Notes: generated from the letters alone by a model not told the origin. 64,000 nt of DNA from Xanthomonas arboricola (GCF_002940665.1 NZ_MIGY01000001.1:868001-932000); one strand, 5' to 3'. Counted from the first letter of the stretch, positions 50,052 to 59,916 are shown. Made by a program: numbers and translations.

Positions 50052-50780
50052 ATGAGCGCGTCGCGCCAACACGCCATCACCGAAATCGTCTCGTCGCAGA
50101 TCGCCGCCGGCGAATGGGCCCCCGATCAGCGCCTGCCGGTGGAGCGCGAGCTTGCCGAACGCTTCGGCTGCACCCGCATCACCTTGCGTGAGGCCCTGCA
50201 GCAACTCGAAGCGCAGGGCCGCATCTACCGCGAGAACCGGCGCGGCTGGTTCGTCAGCGCGCCGCGCGTGCGCTACGACCCCACCAGCATCGCCGGCTTC
50301 ATGCAGTACGTGGCGGCGCAAGGGCGCAAACCGCGCACCGAGCTGTTGAGTGCCACCCGGCAGGCAGCGGGGGCTGCCTACGCGGCGGCGCTACGGCTGG
50401 AGACGCCGTACGAGCAGGTGTTCGTGCTGCAACGCCGGCGCTGGATCGACCGCCGCGCGGTACTGCTGGAAACCAACGTGGTGCTGGCCGCCTGGGCGCC
50501 GGGCCTGCTGGAGCACGACCTGGCCGGCTCGCTGTCGAGCGTGTTCAACCAGAAGCTCGGGCTGTTCCTGAGCCGCGCGCAATTGTCGATGCATCCAGCC
50601 GGGCTGGATGCCGCACAAGCCCTGTTGCTGCAGTCCACCACCGGCACGCCCTGCTTCCGGCTGCAGCGGATCAGCTTCGCCGAAGACGGCCGCGCGGTGG
50701 AACTGGATATCGAATCCTGGCGCCACGATGCACTGGATGTGGTGGTACGGACCGAGGCACCGATGCGGTCGGCTTCTTGA
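50052..50780 (+). CDS. GntR-family regulator, HutC subfamily (UTRA domain)
   Basis: A 242-residue repressor. The N-terminal winged helix (about 5-70) has LPVERELAERFGCTRITLREAL and a basic wing ENRRGWFV. The C-terminal UTRA ligand domain begins with QGRKPRTELL and ends FAEDGRAVELDIESWRHDALD. UTRA regulators bind a metabolite of the pathway they control. It lies 105 bases after pnuC and probably acts at the TGGTCTATACCA site before the kinase gene. Confidence 0.9.
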   Translation: MSASRQHAITEIVSSQIAAGEWAPDQRLPVERELAERFGCTRITLREALQQLEAQGRIYRENRRGWFVSAPRVRYDPTSIAGFMQYVAAQGRKPRTELLSATRQAAGAAYAAALRLETPYEQVFVLQRRRWIDRRAVLLETNVVLAAWAPGLLEHDLAGSLSSVFNQKLGLFLSRAQLSMHPAGLDAAQALLLQSTTGTPCFRLQRISFAEDGRAVELDIESWRHDALDVVVRTEAPMRSAS

Positions 50781-51267
50781 GCGGCTAACAAGACTACGTC
50801 ACGTCAGTCACTGCACTGCGGCCTGGCTGCAGGGCCCTTGCCCACCCACCATCGCGGGACACGCTGCGAGTACGTCCTTGTAAGCTCTTACGCGACGGTG
50901 GGCGGGCAAGGACCCGTCAAGATGGTCGGTGTGCATGTTTTCAACAAAGCAACCGACTCACTCCCTGGTGCGGTGTCCTCGCCGATTGCGGGAGCGTGTG
51001 GCGGCATGGATGCCGCCACCGAGCCCCCACGGACGGGTTCACGGCGTGTCCCGCGAGCGCTGAGGGCACCGCGCCCTCGACCCGCTCGGCGTTTGACCTG
51101 GACGTCCGATAGCATCCACCAACATACGGCCGACAAAGCCACTTCACTCAGCGCACGGCGAGCAGTCGTCAGGTTGCATAGGACAGCGCTCAAGAACTGC
51201 ACTGTACGAGTCCACCGAACACCTGCTGCGCCCGCCTGACGGTGAGCATGCCGCGTTAGCAGCTGTT
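50781..51267. other. spacer mostly made of dispersed repeat
   Basis: 487 bases. 50826-51070 is an inverted-orientation copy of the palindromic repeat; the rest shows no gene or terminator. Confidence 0.6.
50826..51070 (-). repeat. dispersed palindromic repeat, inverted copy
   Basis: Reverse-complement relative of 8925-9115, sharing GTGGGCGGGCAAGGACCCGT, AAGATGGTCGGTGTGCATG, TTGCGGGAGCGTGTGGCGGC and GTTCACGGCGTGTCCCGCGA. It contains a perfect 10-base-arm hairpin (50998-51019, loop GG). Confidence 0.8.
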
Positions 51268-52107
51268 CTACGCGTCAAATAGCCTGCGTTGTGGATCCGG
51301 CGGCGGTAAATCGGCGAGCAGCTGCGAGAGTTGATCGCGCTGCGCACGTAGCGGGTCGTGCATCAGGAAGTTGGCCAGGCGTGCGTGCCAAGCCGGCCAG
51401 CGTGTGGCCAATGCATCCATGTCGCCGTCGGCAGGGCGGCCTTCGTGCGGCGAGGCGACGAAGGCGGTGTCGCACAGCACGTTGCGCCAGCCCAGGCCAG
51501 CCATGCGCAGGCTCAGGTCCACCAGTGCCGCATACCAGGAGCCATAGCTGCTGGCATCCAGGCCGCCGGCCTTGCGCCGTGCGCTGCCGCGCAGCAGCAC
51601 CGCGTGGCCGATTGCCGATGGCAGTTCCGGATGCAGTGGCGGCATCGCCGCACACGCAGCGGCAAGCCGCTCCGGCGCGGCGGGCATCGGATTGAGTTCG
51701 CCCAGGCGTGGCCAGCTGCAGGCTTCGCCCACATTGCTCCACGGGGTGGCGGTGGCAATCGCCGCATCGCGCGCAAAGCAGGCGTCGAGCTGATTCAACC
51801 AACCCGGCAGCGGGCAGGCATCCAGCCCCAGCACCACCACATCGGCATCGCCGCAGCCGCTGAGCATTTCGTCCAGATGCGCCACCTCGCCGAGCATGCG
51901 CTGACGCCGGGTGTGATGCGCCTGCAGGTGCGTACGCGCCAACCAGTGCGCGATCACCGCGCGGCCACGCGGGCCGGCCTGCGCGTCGTCGGCCAGCCAC
52001 ACGCGCGTGCCGGCGGGCGTGGCGGCATCCAGTGCGCCCAGGCAGGCATCCAGGGCCTCGTCGTCGGTGCCGACCGACACCAGCACGACGGGCAATGCCG
52101 CACTCAT
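51268..52107 (-). CDS. glycosyltransferase-like protein coupled to xpsD
   Basis: A 279-residue protein with a GT2-like opening PVVLVSVGTDDEALDACLGAL, VWLADDAQAG, and VVVLGLDACPLPGWL at the position of the usual acidic metal site. ASSYGSWYAALVDLSLRM resembles the acceptor region. The classic DxD is weak, so activity is uncertain. Its start overlaps the xpsD stop by 4 bases, so it is made with the type II secretion apparatus, perhaps to glycosylate a secreted protein or envelope component. Confidence 0.7.
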   Translation of the reverse strand: MSAALPVVLVSVGTDDEALDACLGALDAATPAGTRVWLADDAQAGPRGRAVIAHWLARTHLQAHHTRRQRMLGEVAHLDEMLSGCGDADVVVLGLDACPLPGWLNQLDACFARDAAIATATPWSNVGEACSWPRLGELNPMPAAPERLAAACAAMPPLHPELPSAIGHAVLLRGSARRKAGGLDASSYGSWYAALVDLSLRMAGLGWRNVLCDTAFVASPHEGRPADGDMDALATRWPAWHARLANFLMHDPLRAQRDQLSQLLADLPPPDPQRRLFDA

Positions 52108-54416
52108 TGCGGCTTCTGGCTGGGTTTCAGCGGCTCCATGGCCTTGAACTTCTGACCGTATTCGTCAGTGAGATTGCGCGCTTCCTGCGGGTTGCGCACG
52201 ATCGACGGGGTGATCAGCACGATGACTTCGCGGCGGTTGCTGCTCTTTCCCTTCGAACCAAACAATGCACCAACCACAGGCAATTTGCTGAGGAAAGGCA
52301 CGCCATCGCTGGTGTCGGTAGTCGTGTCATCGATCAGACCCGCAAGCATGATGGTGTCGCCACTTTGTACCGCAGCCTCTGTTTTGACACGGCGCGTATT
52401 GATGTCGACGTTACAGGCTGCGGCGTTGACTGTCGCAGTTGCCGATGTGCAGGCTGCGGGCCGATCGCCCGGGCTGCTGACTTCCTGGACGATATCCAGA
52501 AAGACCATGCCATCCTTGGTCACGCGTGGACGCACTTTCAGGATCACACCGGTGTCGATGTACTGCACCGAGGAAAAGCTACTGTCGCTGCCAAGCCCCG
52601 TATTGATCGATGTGGAATTGATGGCGATACGCGAGCCGACGTTCAATGTTGCCTCCGCGTTGTTGCGCACGAATACGGAAGGCGTCTGCAGCAAGCGAAC
52701 GTTTGTCACTCGATCTAGCGCAGTAATGACCGCGGCAGCATTCTTGCCGAGGAAGCTCCAGGCAACGCCTCCGCTACCAACCTTGCCAGCGATATCACCC
52801 CAGATGTTTCTCCCCGCTGCGCTCGCCAAGCCGGCACCAGCGCCAATTCCGGTGGCATTGACGGCCGAGTCCGCCGCTGCATTCACTGCATTTTCGAAAT
52901 ACCAGTTAACGCCGTACTCAAGCGCACCAGTCAAATTCACCTCGGCCACCTGCGCTTCGATATGCACCTGCATCGGCATCACATCGAGCTTTTCGATGAC
53001 GTCGCGGATCGAAGCCCACGACTGCGGGGTGGCACGCACCAGCAAGGTATTGGTTTCGGCCACCGCCGATACGCCGACCTTGTCGCCTTCCACTTCCAGC
53101 GTCACCGCGCCATTGCCGTTGCTGCGCGGCGACAGCTGCAGGCTGCCGTTGCCCAGTCCACCGCTGCTGCTGCCACTGCCACTGCTGCCGCCGAAGCTGC
53201 TGCCGGAGGAACTGCCATCGCTGCTCTCGCCGATGCTGCCGCCGGTGGTGCCCGAGCTGCCGCCCATGCTGCTGTCGCGGTTGCCCAGCGCGCCGCCGAG
53301 CACGCTGGTTTCCGAGCCCGGGGCCAGCGAGGCGTTGGAGTCGTTGTTGTTGCCGCGCCCACCGAACACTTCCGACAGGCGGTCGGCCAGGTCCTTGGCC
53401 TTGATGTACTTCAACTCGTACGAGAACAACCGCACGCCGCCACCGGCACTGTCGATGCGGTCCAGCCACTGCTGGATCTGGTCCAGGTAGCGCGGCTGCG
53501 GGGTGATCACCAGCACCGCGTTGGCGTTTTCCAGCGGCATGAAACGGAACATGCCGGCGCTGGGCGTCTTGCTCTGCTCGCCGAACACTTTTTCCAGATC
53601 GGCCGAGACCTTTTCGGCCTTGCCAGACTGGATCGGGAACACGCCCACCGACATGCCCGACAGCCAGTCCACGTCGAAGATCTGCACGGTGCGCAGGTAG
53701 TTTTCCAGCTCGGCGCGGGTGCCGCCCAGGGTGATCACGTTGCGCGAGGGATCGGTGCCGACGATGGCGTTCGGGCGCGCATAGGGCTCGAGCACCTTCT
53801 TCATTTCGCTGGCGGAGATGAACTTCAACGGCACCACGCGCACTTCGAAACCGCGCGCGGCCGAGGGCGATGCGGTGCTGGGCGCGACGGTGCCGGCCAG
53901 CGCCTGGTCGGCCGGCACGATGTTGTAGCGGCCACCGCTGAACACCATGCGTGCGTTGTTCCAGCCCAGCACCATTTCCAGCAGGTTCAAGGCCTGCGCC
54001 GGCGAGACCGGATTGGGCGTGGCCAGGGTCACGGTGCCCTGCACGCCGGGGGCAATGACGTAGTTCTGCCCGAGCATGTCGCCCAGGATCGCCTTGACCA
54101 CCGCCTGCACCGACTCGCCTTCGAAGTTGAAGGTGGCGCTGCCGCTGCTGGCCATGCCCAGCGTCGGCGCCGGCGCGCCCGCCGCGCTCTGGTTGATCAT
54201 GGTGCCGCTGCCACGCCGGATCACCGGGGTGGGCTTGGCGCTGGCATTGCCCTCGGCGCGTTGCTCGGCGCTGGTCTGAGTGGCGCCGGCAGCGCCGACT
54301 TGCGGGTCCAGGCGCGCGTTTCGGCGCACGTCCGGCGGCGGAGTGGTGGCGCAACCGGCCAGCAGGCCGATCAGCAGGGACACGGGAAACAGGCGCTGCG
54401 TCATGCGTTCACTCAT
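52104..54416 (-). CDS. xpsD: type II secretion outer-membrane secretin
   Basis: A 770-residue lipoprotein secretin (lipobox LLAGC) forming the outer-membrane channel. N domains run from about 90 to 470, including repeated ring-building folds with VVPLKFISASEMKKVLEPY and LKYIKAKDLADRLSEVF. A Ser/Gly-rich low-complexity insert lies at about 355-420. The secretin core follows with VEAQVAEVNL-like block, TPSVFVRNNAEA, IALL-type GDTIMLAGLIDD and the closing VLITPSIVRNP. Start ATG 54416 overlaps xpsN by 4 bases; 54404 is possible. Confidence 0.95.
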   Translation of the reverse strand: MSERMTQRLFPVSLLIGLLAGCATTPPPDVRRNARLDPQVGAAGATQTSAEQRAEGNASAKPTPVIRRGSGTMINQSAAGAPAPTLGMASSGSATFNFEGESVQAVVKAILGDMLGQNYVIAPGVQGTVTLATPNPVSPAQALNLLEMVLGWNNARMVFSGGRYNIVPADQALAGTVAPSTASPSAARGFEVRVVPLKFISASEMKKVLEPYARPNAIVGTDPSRNVITLGGTRAELENYLRTVQIFDVDWLSGMSVGVFPIQSGKAEKVSADLEKVFGEQSKTPSAGMFRFMPLENANAVLVITPQPRYLDQIQQWLDRIDSAGGGVRLFSYELKYIKAKDLADRLSEVFGGRGNNNDSNASLAPGSETSVLGGALGNRDSSMGGSSGTTGGSIGESSDGSSSGSSFGGSSGSGSSSGGLGNGSLQLSPRSNGNGAVTLEVEGDKVGVSAVAETNTLLVRATPQSWASIRDVIEKLDVMPMQVHIEAQVAEVNLTGALEYGVNWYFENAVNAAADSAVNATGIGAGAGLASAAGRNIWGDIAGKVGSGGVAWSFLGKNAAAVITALDRVTNVRLLQTPSVFVRNNAEATLNVGSRIAINSTSINTGLGSDSSFSSVQYIDTGVILKVRPRVTKDGMVFLDIVQEVSSPGDRPAACTSATATVNAAACNVDINTRRVKTEAAVQSGDTIMLAGLIDDTTTDTSDGVPFLSKLPVVGALFGSKGKSSNRREVIVLITPSIVRNPQEARNLTDEYGQKFKAMEPLKPSQKPQ

Positions 54417-55204
54417 TGGGTCTGACCGGGGGTAGAGCCGCTCTGGCGCTGCTGTTGCAGCTGGCGGCGTCGGGCTTCGATACGTTCGCGGATGGCGCGC
54501 ATCTGATCATCGGAGGGGCGTGGGGCTTCCTGGGCGCCATCGCTACGCTGCGGCGGCGCCGTCGGCGGTGCCTGCCCACCGGGCTGCTGTGGCGGCGTGG
54601 CGGGCTGGGTCTGCGGCGGCTGCGCCGGCGCGACCGCGGCGGCATCGGGCGACGGTAACGGCGGAATGGCGCCGCCAGCGCCGCGCACGCCCGCATTGGC
54701 GGTGGGCGGTTGCCCGCCCAGGCCGTTGAACACGTGCAGCTCCAGTGTCTGCGTGCCGCCGGGGCCTTCGATGGTTGCGCTGCGCGGCTGCAAGGCGAGC
54801 AGGCGCCAGCCCTTGACCGCCTCGCCGCCCAGCTGCACCCGCACCGAATCCTGCGGGTCCAGCGTCAGCGTGGCCATCTTGAAGTTGTCCGTCAGCAGCA
54901 CGCCGGTCAGGCGCACCGTCGAGGCGGCGCTGCTGCCCTCGTTACCGGACAGGAAGAACGGATGCGGCAGGCGGTCTTCGGCGAAAGCCGGATGCGCGGC
55001 GATCTCCGAATATTTTTCGAACGCGCCCAGCCGTTCCGGTGCCGGTGCCGGCAGGGTGGGCAGGCGCTGCACCAGTGCCGGGTCGTCCGGCAGCAGCTCC
55101 ACGCGCTTGCCCAGCCCGGCCACGGCCAGCACGCACACCAGCAGTGCCCAGCCGACCATGGTGGCTAGCAGCCAGGTGCGCAGACCGATCATGTCAAGGC
55201 GCAT
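54413..55204 (-). CDS. xpsN: type II secretion protein XpsN (GspC role)
   Basis: A 263-residue bitopic inner-membrane protein with one span at about residues 10-32, then a periplasmic homology region (STVRLTGVLLTDNFKMATLTL) that contacts the secretin, and a long Pro/Gln/Ala-rich tail. No PDZ domain is visible. XpsN replaces GspC in Xanthomonas and links XpsL-XpsM to XpsD. Overlaps both neighbours. Confidence 0.93.
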   Translation of the reverse strand: MRLDMIGLRTWLLATMVGWALLVCVLAVAGLGKRVELLPDDPALVQRLPTLPAPAPERLGAFEKYSEIAAHPAFAEDRLPHPFFLSGNEGSSAASTVRLTGVLLTDNFKMATLTLDPQDSVRVQLGGEAVKGWRLLALQPRSATIEGPGGTQTLELHVFNGLGGQPPTANAGVRGAGGAIPPLPSPDAAAVAPAQPPQTQPATPPQQPGGQAPPTAPPQRSDGAQEAPRPSDDQMRAIRERIEARRRQLQQQRQSGSTPGQTQ

Positions 55205-55847
55205 TGCTGGCCTCCGCGGCGTCGGCTGCGGTGGGCGCCGCGTCGGTGTTCAACGGCGCGGCGCTGGCGCCGGGGCGCAGGTAGCCGGCCAGTTCGAAGG
55301 CGATATCCAGGCCGTTGCCGCTTTCGTTGGGCGAGAGCTGGTAGCGCTGCGCCATCACGTTGAGGTTGTCCACGAACAGACGCGGGGTGCCGTTTTCCAG
55401 GCTGTACAACACCGAGGCCAGCTCCGGGGTGCCGCAGCGCAGGCGCACCTGCACCGCGACGCGGGTGAAGCGGTCCTTGCTTTCCGGCTGCAGCGGCGAG
55501 CGGTTGCTGATCGCGCAGCTGCGGTTGCCGGGGCTGGCTTCCACCACGGCGCGTTCCAGCCGCTGCACCAGGCCGGCCGACGCCAGTTCGGCCGAGGTTT
55601 CCGGCAGGAAGCCCGGGCGGCTTTGCAGCGTCTGGCGCGCCTGGCGTAGCCGTTTGCTGACTTCCGGTGCCTGCTGCAGCTGCACGCGCACGCGCAGCTC
55701 GCGCTCGCGCAGCGCCTGCAGGTCGTCCTGCACTGCGATCATCGGCTGGGTGAACCAGGGGTGCACCAGCACCAGATAGGCCACGCCGATCACCAGCAAC
55801 AGCAGGCCCAAAGCGATCCAACGATCGCGCTTAACGCTGCGTGGCAT
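55194..55847 (-). CDS. xpsM: type II secretion protein M
   Basis: A 217-residue bitopic inner-membrane protein: span at about 11-31, coiled region to residue 75, and a ferredoxin-like periplasmic domain. AAGGAGG lies just before ATG 55847. It dimerises and stabilises XpsL in the assembly platform. Overlaps xpsN by 11 bases and xpsL by 17. Confidence 0.93.
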   Translation of the reverse strand: MPRSVKRDRWIALGLLLLVIGVAYLVLVHPWFTQPMIAVQDDLQALRERELRVRVQLQQAPEVSKRLRQARQTLQSRPGFLPETSAELASAGLVQRLERAVVEASPGNRSCAISNRSPLQPESKDRFTRVAVQVRLRCGTPELASVLYSLENGTPRLFVDNLNVMAQRYQLSPNESGNGLDIAFELAGYLRPGASAAPLNTDAAPTAADAAEASNAP

Positions 55848-56952
55848 CGGCCGCCTCCTTGGCATCGGGGCCGGCCAGTTCGGCGGTGATGGTGAAGCGG
55901 TCGACGTTGCGACCGGCATCGCTCTGCAGCACGCCGGTCAGCGAGGGCGTGCGCCACAGCGGCGAGCCTTCCAGACGCCGCACCAGCGAGGAGGCTTCGT
56001 TGCTCAGACCGATCAACTGCAGTTGCCCGCCTTCGACCGAGAATTTTTCCAGATAGGTGCCGCCCGGCAGACGCCGGCTCAGCTCGTCCCAGATTTCCAC
56101 CGAGGTGGGGCGGGTGGCGCGCTGCTGCTGGAAGAAGTTGGCCCCTTCGACCAGATCCAGCAATTGCTGGCGTTCGGCGGCGACCTGGCGCGCGCGCGCG
56201 GCGTTGGCCTGCACCTTGGCACGCAAGTCGTCGGCGGCCTGGCGGCGGTTGTCCAGCAGCAGCCAGCCGGCCACGGCCAGCAGCACCAATGCGGCGGCAG
56301 CGAGCAACAGATTCCAGCGCTGCATCGGGTCGCTGCGCCGCAGCCGTCGCGCCGGCGGCAGCAGGTTCACGCCCAAGGGCAGGCCCTGCGCGTCGGCGAC
56401 ATCGATGCCGGACAGGGCGCTGGCCCATGCGTCGGGCACGCCGGCCGGGCCATCGATCATGCGCCGCGGCACCACCACCAGTTCGGCATCGAGCTGGCCG
56501 TCTTCGCGCACATCCAGCACGCGCGCATCGAAGTACACCTGGTCGGCAGTGAACGGGGTTTGCCGGTCGATCTCGAAGCGCGCCACATCCTGCAGCCGCG
56601 CCGCCGCCGCCGCAGGCAGGCGCAACGGACGACGCAAGGCATGCGCGGCCGGCAGCAGCCAATGCCGTGGCAGGCCTTCCAGCGCGGTCGGCAGCAAGGC
56701 ATGGACTTCCTGCGGCTGCACCGGCCACGGCAGGCTGGCGATGGCCTCGCTGCTGTGATCGCGCTGACGCAGCAACTGCAGCGCAGATCCGTCGGGCTGC
56801 AACAACAGCCGCGACGGCGACAGGCCCAACTGCCATTGCCAGCGCTGCGGCAGCCAGGCCAGCAGCGATTGCTGCCACCAACGCCAGAAGCCTCCGGCTC
56901 CCGGCATGGCGCGTACGCCGATACGACCCAAGGTGTCCCGCCATGCGGTCAT
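55831..56952 (-). CDS. xpsL: type II secretion protein L
   Basis: A 373-residue protein with an actin-like cytoplasmic N-terminal domain (to about 215) that recruits the ATPase XpsE. One span follows at about 223-241 ([19 protein letters not shown]), then a periplasmic PilN-like domain with [11 protein letters not shown] and [18 protein letters not shown] 56952 overlaps the xpsK stop by 4 bases. Confidence 0.92.
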   Translation of the reverse strand: MTAWRDTLGRIGVRAMPGAGGFWRWWQQSLLAWLPQRWQWQLGLSPSRLLLQPDGSALQLLRQRDHSSEAIASLPWPVQPQEVHALLPTALEGLPRHWLLPAAHALRRPLRLPAAAAARLQDVARFEIDRQTPFTADQVYFDARVLDVREDGQLDAELVVVPRRMIDGPAGVPDAWASALSGIDVADAQGLPLGVNLLPPARRLRRSDPMQRWNLLLAAAALVLLAVAGWLLLDNRRQAADDLRAKVQANAARARQVAAERQQLLDLVEGANFFQQQRATRPTSVEIWDELSRRLPGGTYLEKFSVEGGQLQLIGLSNEASSLVRRLEGSPLWRTPSLTGVLQSDAGRNVDRFTITAELAGPDAKEAADATQR

Positions 56953-57800
56953 TGCACTGCTGCTCCCTCTTCCCAACGCAACACGGTATATGCCGACCCG
57001 GGTAATGCGGACGCACTGGTGGAGACGACCGCCCGCAACACAGCCTCGCGTCCCTGACTCAGTCGCGCCCGGCTCTCGATACTATAAGTGTCCGACCCAC
57101 CGACCGTCGCCTCGCTGCCCGGCAAACCCGGCGGCGCGTCACGCTGGGCCAGCAGTTGCCGCGCATCCAGGCCCATCGCGGTCAGCACCGGGCCCGGCGC
57201 AAAGCGCGCTTCGGGACGCGAGCGGCCGCTGTACAGGGTGAGGTTGGGCAACAGCTTGCGATACAGCTCGCCATCCATTCCCAGCACCAGGCGCAACTCG
57301 CCCAGCGTTTCGAACGGGCCGTCCTTGGCGCCGTACGGCAATCCGGCATCGGCATAATCGCGGTCTTCCGCGCCACCGCCCGGCTGGCTGAGCGAGTCGC
57401 CATCGCGCCAGTCGACGATCGCACCGGCAATGCGCGTATCGCGGCCCTGTTCGCCACCGACCGCGCGTACCAGGCCGGCCAGCAGCGCGGGCTCGGCCAT
57501 GTTCAAGTCCACCTTGCCGCTTTCGTCGGTAATGCGGATCTCCACCGTGGCATCGTCCATCTGCCAACGATAGCGCCGGCCGTCTGCAAGCCAGCGCGCC
57601 TGGGTGTCGGTGCTTTGCAGGCGGGACAATGCGTATTCCAGCCCGGAGCGCGCGTACTCCTGCGCCTGCGCGCCGTTGCGCAGCATGCTGCCCTGCAGCG
57701 CTTCCACCCGCGCGGTCAGCGCGAATGCGCCGATCATCGCGGTGAGCAGCGCAATCAGCCACAGCACCAATACCAGCGCGGCACCGCGCATCGCGCTCAT
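56949..57800 (-). CDS. xpsK: type II secretion minor pseudopilin K
   Basis: A 283-residue minor pseudopilin with prepilin-like N terminus [21 protein letters not shown]. The +5 residue is Leu, not Glu, as usual for GspK, which sits at the pseudopilus tip. The large C-terminal domain has the family SAM-like inserts and metal-binding acidic segments ([11 protein letters not shown]). Coupled to xpsL and xpsJ. Confidence 0.93.
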   Translation of the reverse strand: MSAMRGAALVLVLWLIALLTAMIGAFALTARVEALQGSMLRNGAQAQEYARSGLEYALSRLQSTDTQARWLADGRRYRWQMDDATVEIRITDESGKVDLNMAEPALLAGLVRAVGGEQGRDTRIAGAIVDWRDGDSLSQPGGGAEDRDYADAGLPYGAKDGPFETLGELRLVLGMDGELYRKLLPNLTLYSGRSRPEARFAPGPVLTAMGLDARQLLAQRDAPPGLPGSEATVGGSDTYSIESRARLSQGREAVLRAVVSTSASALPGSAYTVLRWEEGAAVQ

Positions 57801-58432
57801 TGCCCCGCTCCCGGGTTGCTGGATTGCGGCAAGGCCACCACCAGCGGCGGCCAGGCGGCACCGCCGCTACGGATCTCGATGCGCACCAGCAGCGGCAGAC
57901 GGTCGTGCCATTCCCACTGCGGCAACCACGCGCTCAGGCGGCCACTCTGCGGATCCATGCCGCGATACCGAAAGCTCACCTGCTGCACGTCTTCGGCAAG
58001 TGTTTCCGGCGGCAGCGTGGCGCCCTCTTCGATCGACTTGCCCGATTGCAGCATGGTCAATGCGATCCGCAGCGTGCGCTGTTCGCCTTCGCCGGCCACC
58101 GACAGGTCATGCAGGTACGGCCCGCCGCGGCCAAGGTAATCCGGCACATCGGCGGCAAAACGCATGCGCTGCGGCTCGCCGATGAACAGCATCGGCTGCT
58201 GGCTTTGCGGGTCGATGCCCATCGCGATCGGCAGTGCCGCCGCCAGCCGCCGGCGCAGGAATTCTTCCACCGCACGCACGCGCTCGCTGCGCTGGGCGAT
58301 CGCCTCGCCGCGCTGGCTCACCGCACTGGCAGAGCGCAAGGTGGCAAATGCCAATGCCAGCCCGCCGACCAGCAACATCGTCGCCAGCAATACTTCGATC
58401 AAGGTGAAACCGGCACTGCGCGAGCGACTCAT
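57797..58432 (-). CDS. xpsJ: type II secretion minor pseudopilin J
   Basis: A 211-residue pseudopilin. Cleavage is expected after Gly8 before Phe9 in [12 protein letters not shown], with Glu at +5. The C-terminal domain has typical GspJ blocks [12 protein letters not shown] and [18 protein letters not shown]. Overlaps xpsI and xpsK by 4 bases each. Confidence 0.93.
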   Translation of the reverse strand: MSRSRSAGFTLIEVLLATMLLVGGLALAFATLRSASAVSQRGEAIAQRSERVRAVEEFLRRRLAAALPIAMGIDPQSQQPMLFIGEPQRMRFAADVPDYLGRGGPYLHDLSVAGEGEQRTLRIALTMLQSGKSIEEGATLPPETLAEDVQQVSFRYRGMDPQSGRLSAWLPQWEWHDRLPLLVRIEIRSGGAAWPPLVVALPQSSNPGAGQ

Positions 58433-58845
58433 GGCGCGCTGCCCGGCTGCGCCGCAGCCACCAGCCGCAAGGTGCGCCACTGCAGCACCTGATTGGGCTG
58501 CTCGCCCCAGCGCACCACCAGGGTCAGCTGCAGCAACGTGTGCGCGCCGGGGGATACCGGCGCCTGCGGATTGCGTCGTGGCTCGTCGTACGGGCGCACA
58601 TCCATCGACCAGCGGAAATGCCCGTCTTCGAACGTGCCTTGCTGCTGCTCGGGCACCAGCGGCTTGTCCATGCCCTGCGCCGCCAGCAACGACTGCGCAT
58701 GCAAGGTGGCGCGCGTGCTCTCGTCGGCCGCGCGCACCTGACGCGCGGCACCGGACAGCGATCCCAGCAACAGGCTCAACGCCAGCGCCAGCAACGCAAA
58801 GGCGACGATCACCTCGATCAGGCTGTAACCGCGCTGTCGCTTCAT
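58429..58845 (-). CDS. xpsI: type II secretion minor pseudopilin I
   Basis: A 138-residue pseudopilin. Cleavage is expected after Gly6 in KRQRGYSLIEVIVAF, with Glu at +5. It nucleates the K-I-J tip complex. Overlaps both neighbours by 4 bases. Confidence 0.92.
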   Translation of the reverse strand: MKRQRGYSLIEVIVAFALLALALSLLLGSLSGAARQVRAADESTRATLHAQSLLAAQGMDKPLVPEQQQGTFEDGHFRWSMDVRPYDEPRRNPQAPVSPGAHTLLQLTLVVRWGEQPNQVLQWRTLRLVAAAQPGSAP

Positions 58846-59351
58846 GGCGCCGGCGTCCGCAACTGCCCGGAACGCACTTCGCCGGTGATCCAGCCCACGT
58901 CCACACGCCAGGTCGCGTCCTTGACGCGCAGATCGATGCGCCCGCCGGTGGAGGCGCCATCGGGGAAGAACTGAATGGCGCCCTGATCCTGCCGCGACTG
59001 CACCTGCCGCGCGCCGGTGAAGCGCACTTCCAGCGACGACGGCAGATCGCCGTGATGGCCGCCGGGCGCTTCCCAGCGGCGCTGCTGCGGGTCGATCAGA
59101 AAGCGCTGCGGCGTGCCGGTGGCAATCGCCTGGGTACGCGTATAGCGCAGCTGCGAGGCGATCGCCTTGCCTGCAGTGCGCAGGCGCATGCCGTCGATCC
59201 CGCCGTTGAGCGCTGCGGCGGCCAATACGCCGGCCATCGCGATCAGGGCGATCACCAGCAACATCTCCAGCAACGAACTGCCACGCGTGCGTGTACGACC
59301 AGGGCCGACCACTCCATGCGGATGACGCAACGGCTGACACGCAACGCGCAT
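58842..59351 (-). CDS. xpsH: type II secretion minor pseudopilin H
   Basis: A 169-residue pseudopilin with a long 24-residue basic leader. Cleavage before Ser25 in TRGSSLLEMLLVIAL, Glu at +5. The C-terminal domain contains IQFFPDGASTGGRIDL, the GspH/FimT signature. It connects the tip complex to the XpsG shaft. Confidence 0.92.
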   Translation of the reverse strand: MRVACQPLRHPHGVVGPGRTRTRGSSLLEMLLVIALIAMAGVLAAAALNGGIDGMRLRTAGKAIASQLRYTRTQAIATGTPQRFLIDPQQRRWEAPGGHHGDLPSSLEVRFTGARQVQSRQDQGAIQFFPDGASTGGRIDLRVKDATWRVDVGWITGEVRSGQLRTPAP

Positions 59352-59361
59352 GACGAACGGC

Positions 59362-59793
59362 TTATTGGTACTTGATGTCCGCGTCGTAACTGCTGCCGCC
59401 GGGGCGGCCGTCCTTGCCCAGGCTGATCAGATCGAACGGCTGGCCATCGCCGGGCACGCGGTATTCGATGGTGTGACCCCACGGGTCGTTCAATTCGACC
59501 GGCTTGGCGTACGGGCCGAGCCAGCCGCTGCTGCCGCCCGGCTGGGTCACCAGATCATCGAGCTTGCTCGGCAATTTGCCGGTGTCGAGCTGGAAATTCT
59601 CGATCTTGCCGGCCAGGGTCTGGATCTGCGACTTGGCCAGATTGGCCTTGCCGCGATCGGCACCACCGAGCACCCGGCTACCGACCAGGGTGAGCACCGC
59701 GCCGATCAGCACGATGACGATGATGATTTCCAGCAGGCTCATGCCGGCCTGGCCTGCACGCGATGGACTACGGGTGATGGAGCGCTTGATCAT
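59362..59793 (-). CDS. xpsG: type II secretion major pseudopilin G
   Basis: A 143-residue major pseudopilin forming the piston-like fibre. Cleavage before Met18 in GQAGMSLLEIIIVIVLIG with Glu at +5. The conserved C-terminal calcium loop is seen as DPWGHTIEYRVPGDG and ISLGKDGRPGGSSYDADI. Start ATG 59793. A 123-base gap separates it from xpsF. Confidence 0.95.
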   Translation of the reverse strand: MIKRSITRSPSRAGQAGMSLLEIIIVIVLIGAVLTLVGSRVLGGADRGKANLAKSQIQTLAGKIENFQLDTGKLPSKLDDLVTQPGGSSGWLGPYAKPVELNDPWGHTIEYRVPGDGQPFDLISLGKDGRPGGSSYDADIKYQ

Positions 59794-59916
59794 GAACGAT
59801 TTCCTTGCACGTCGATGAAGGTTGCTGCCGCCAGAAGATGACACGGCGGGCGTTGCAATGGTTCCCGCACGCATGTCGCGCGGTCGCCGGGAAGTTGTTG
59901 AGAATCCACCGCCACG

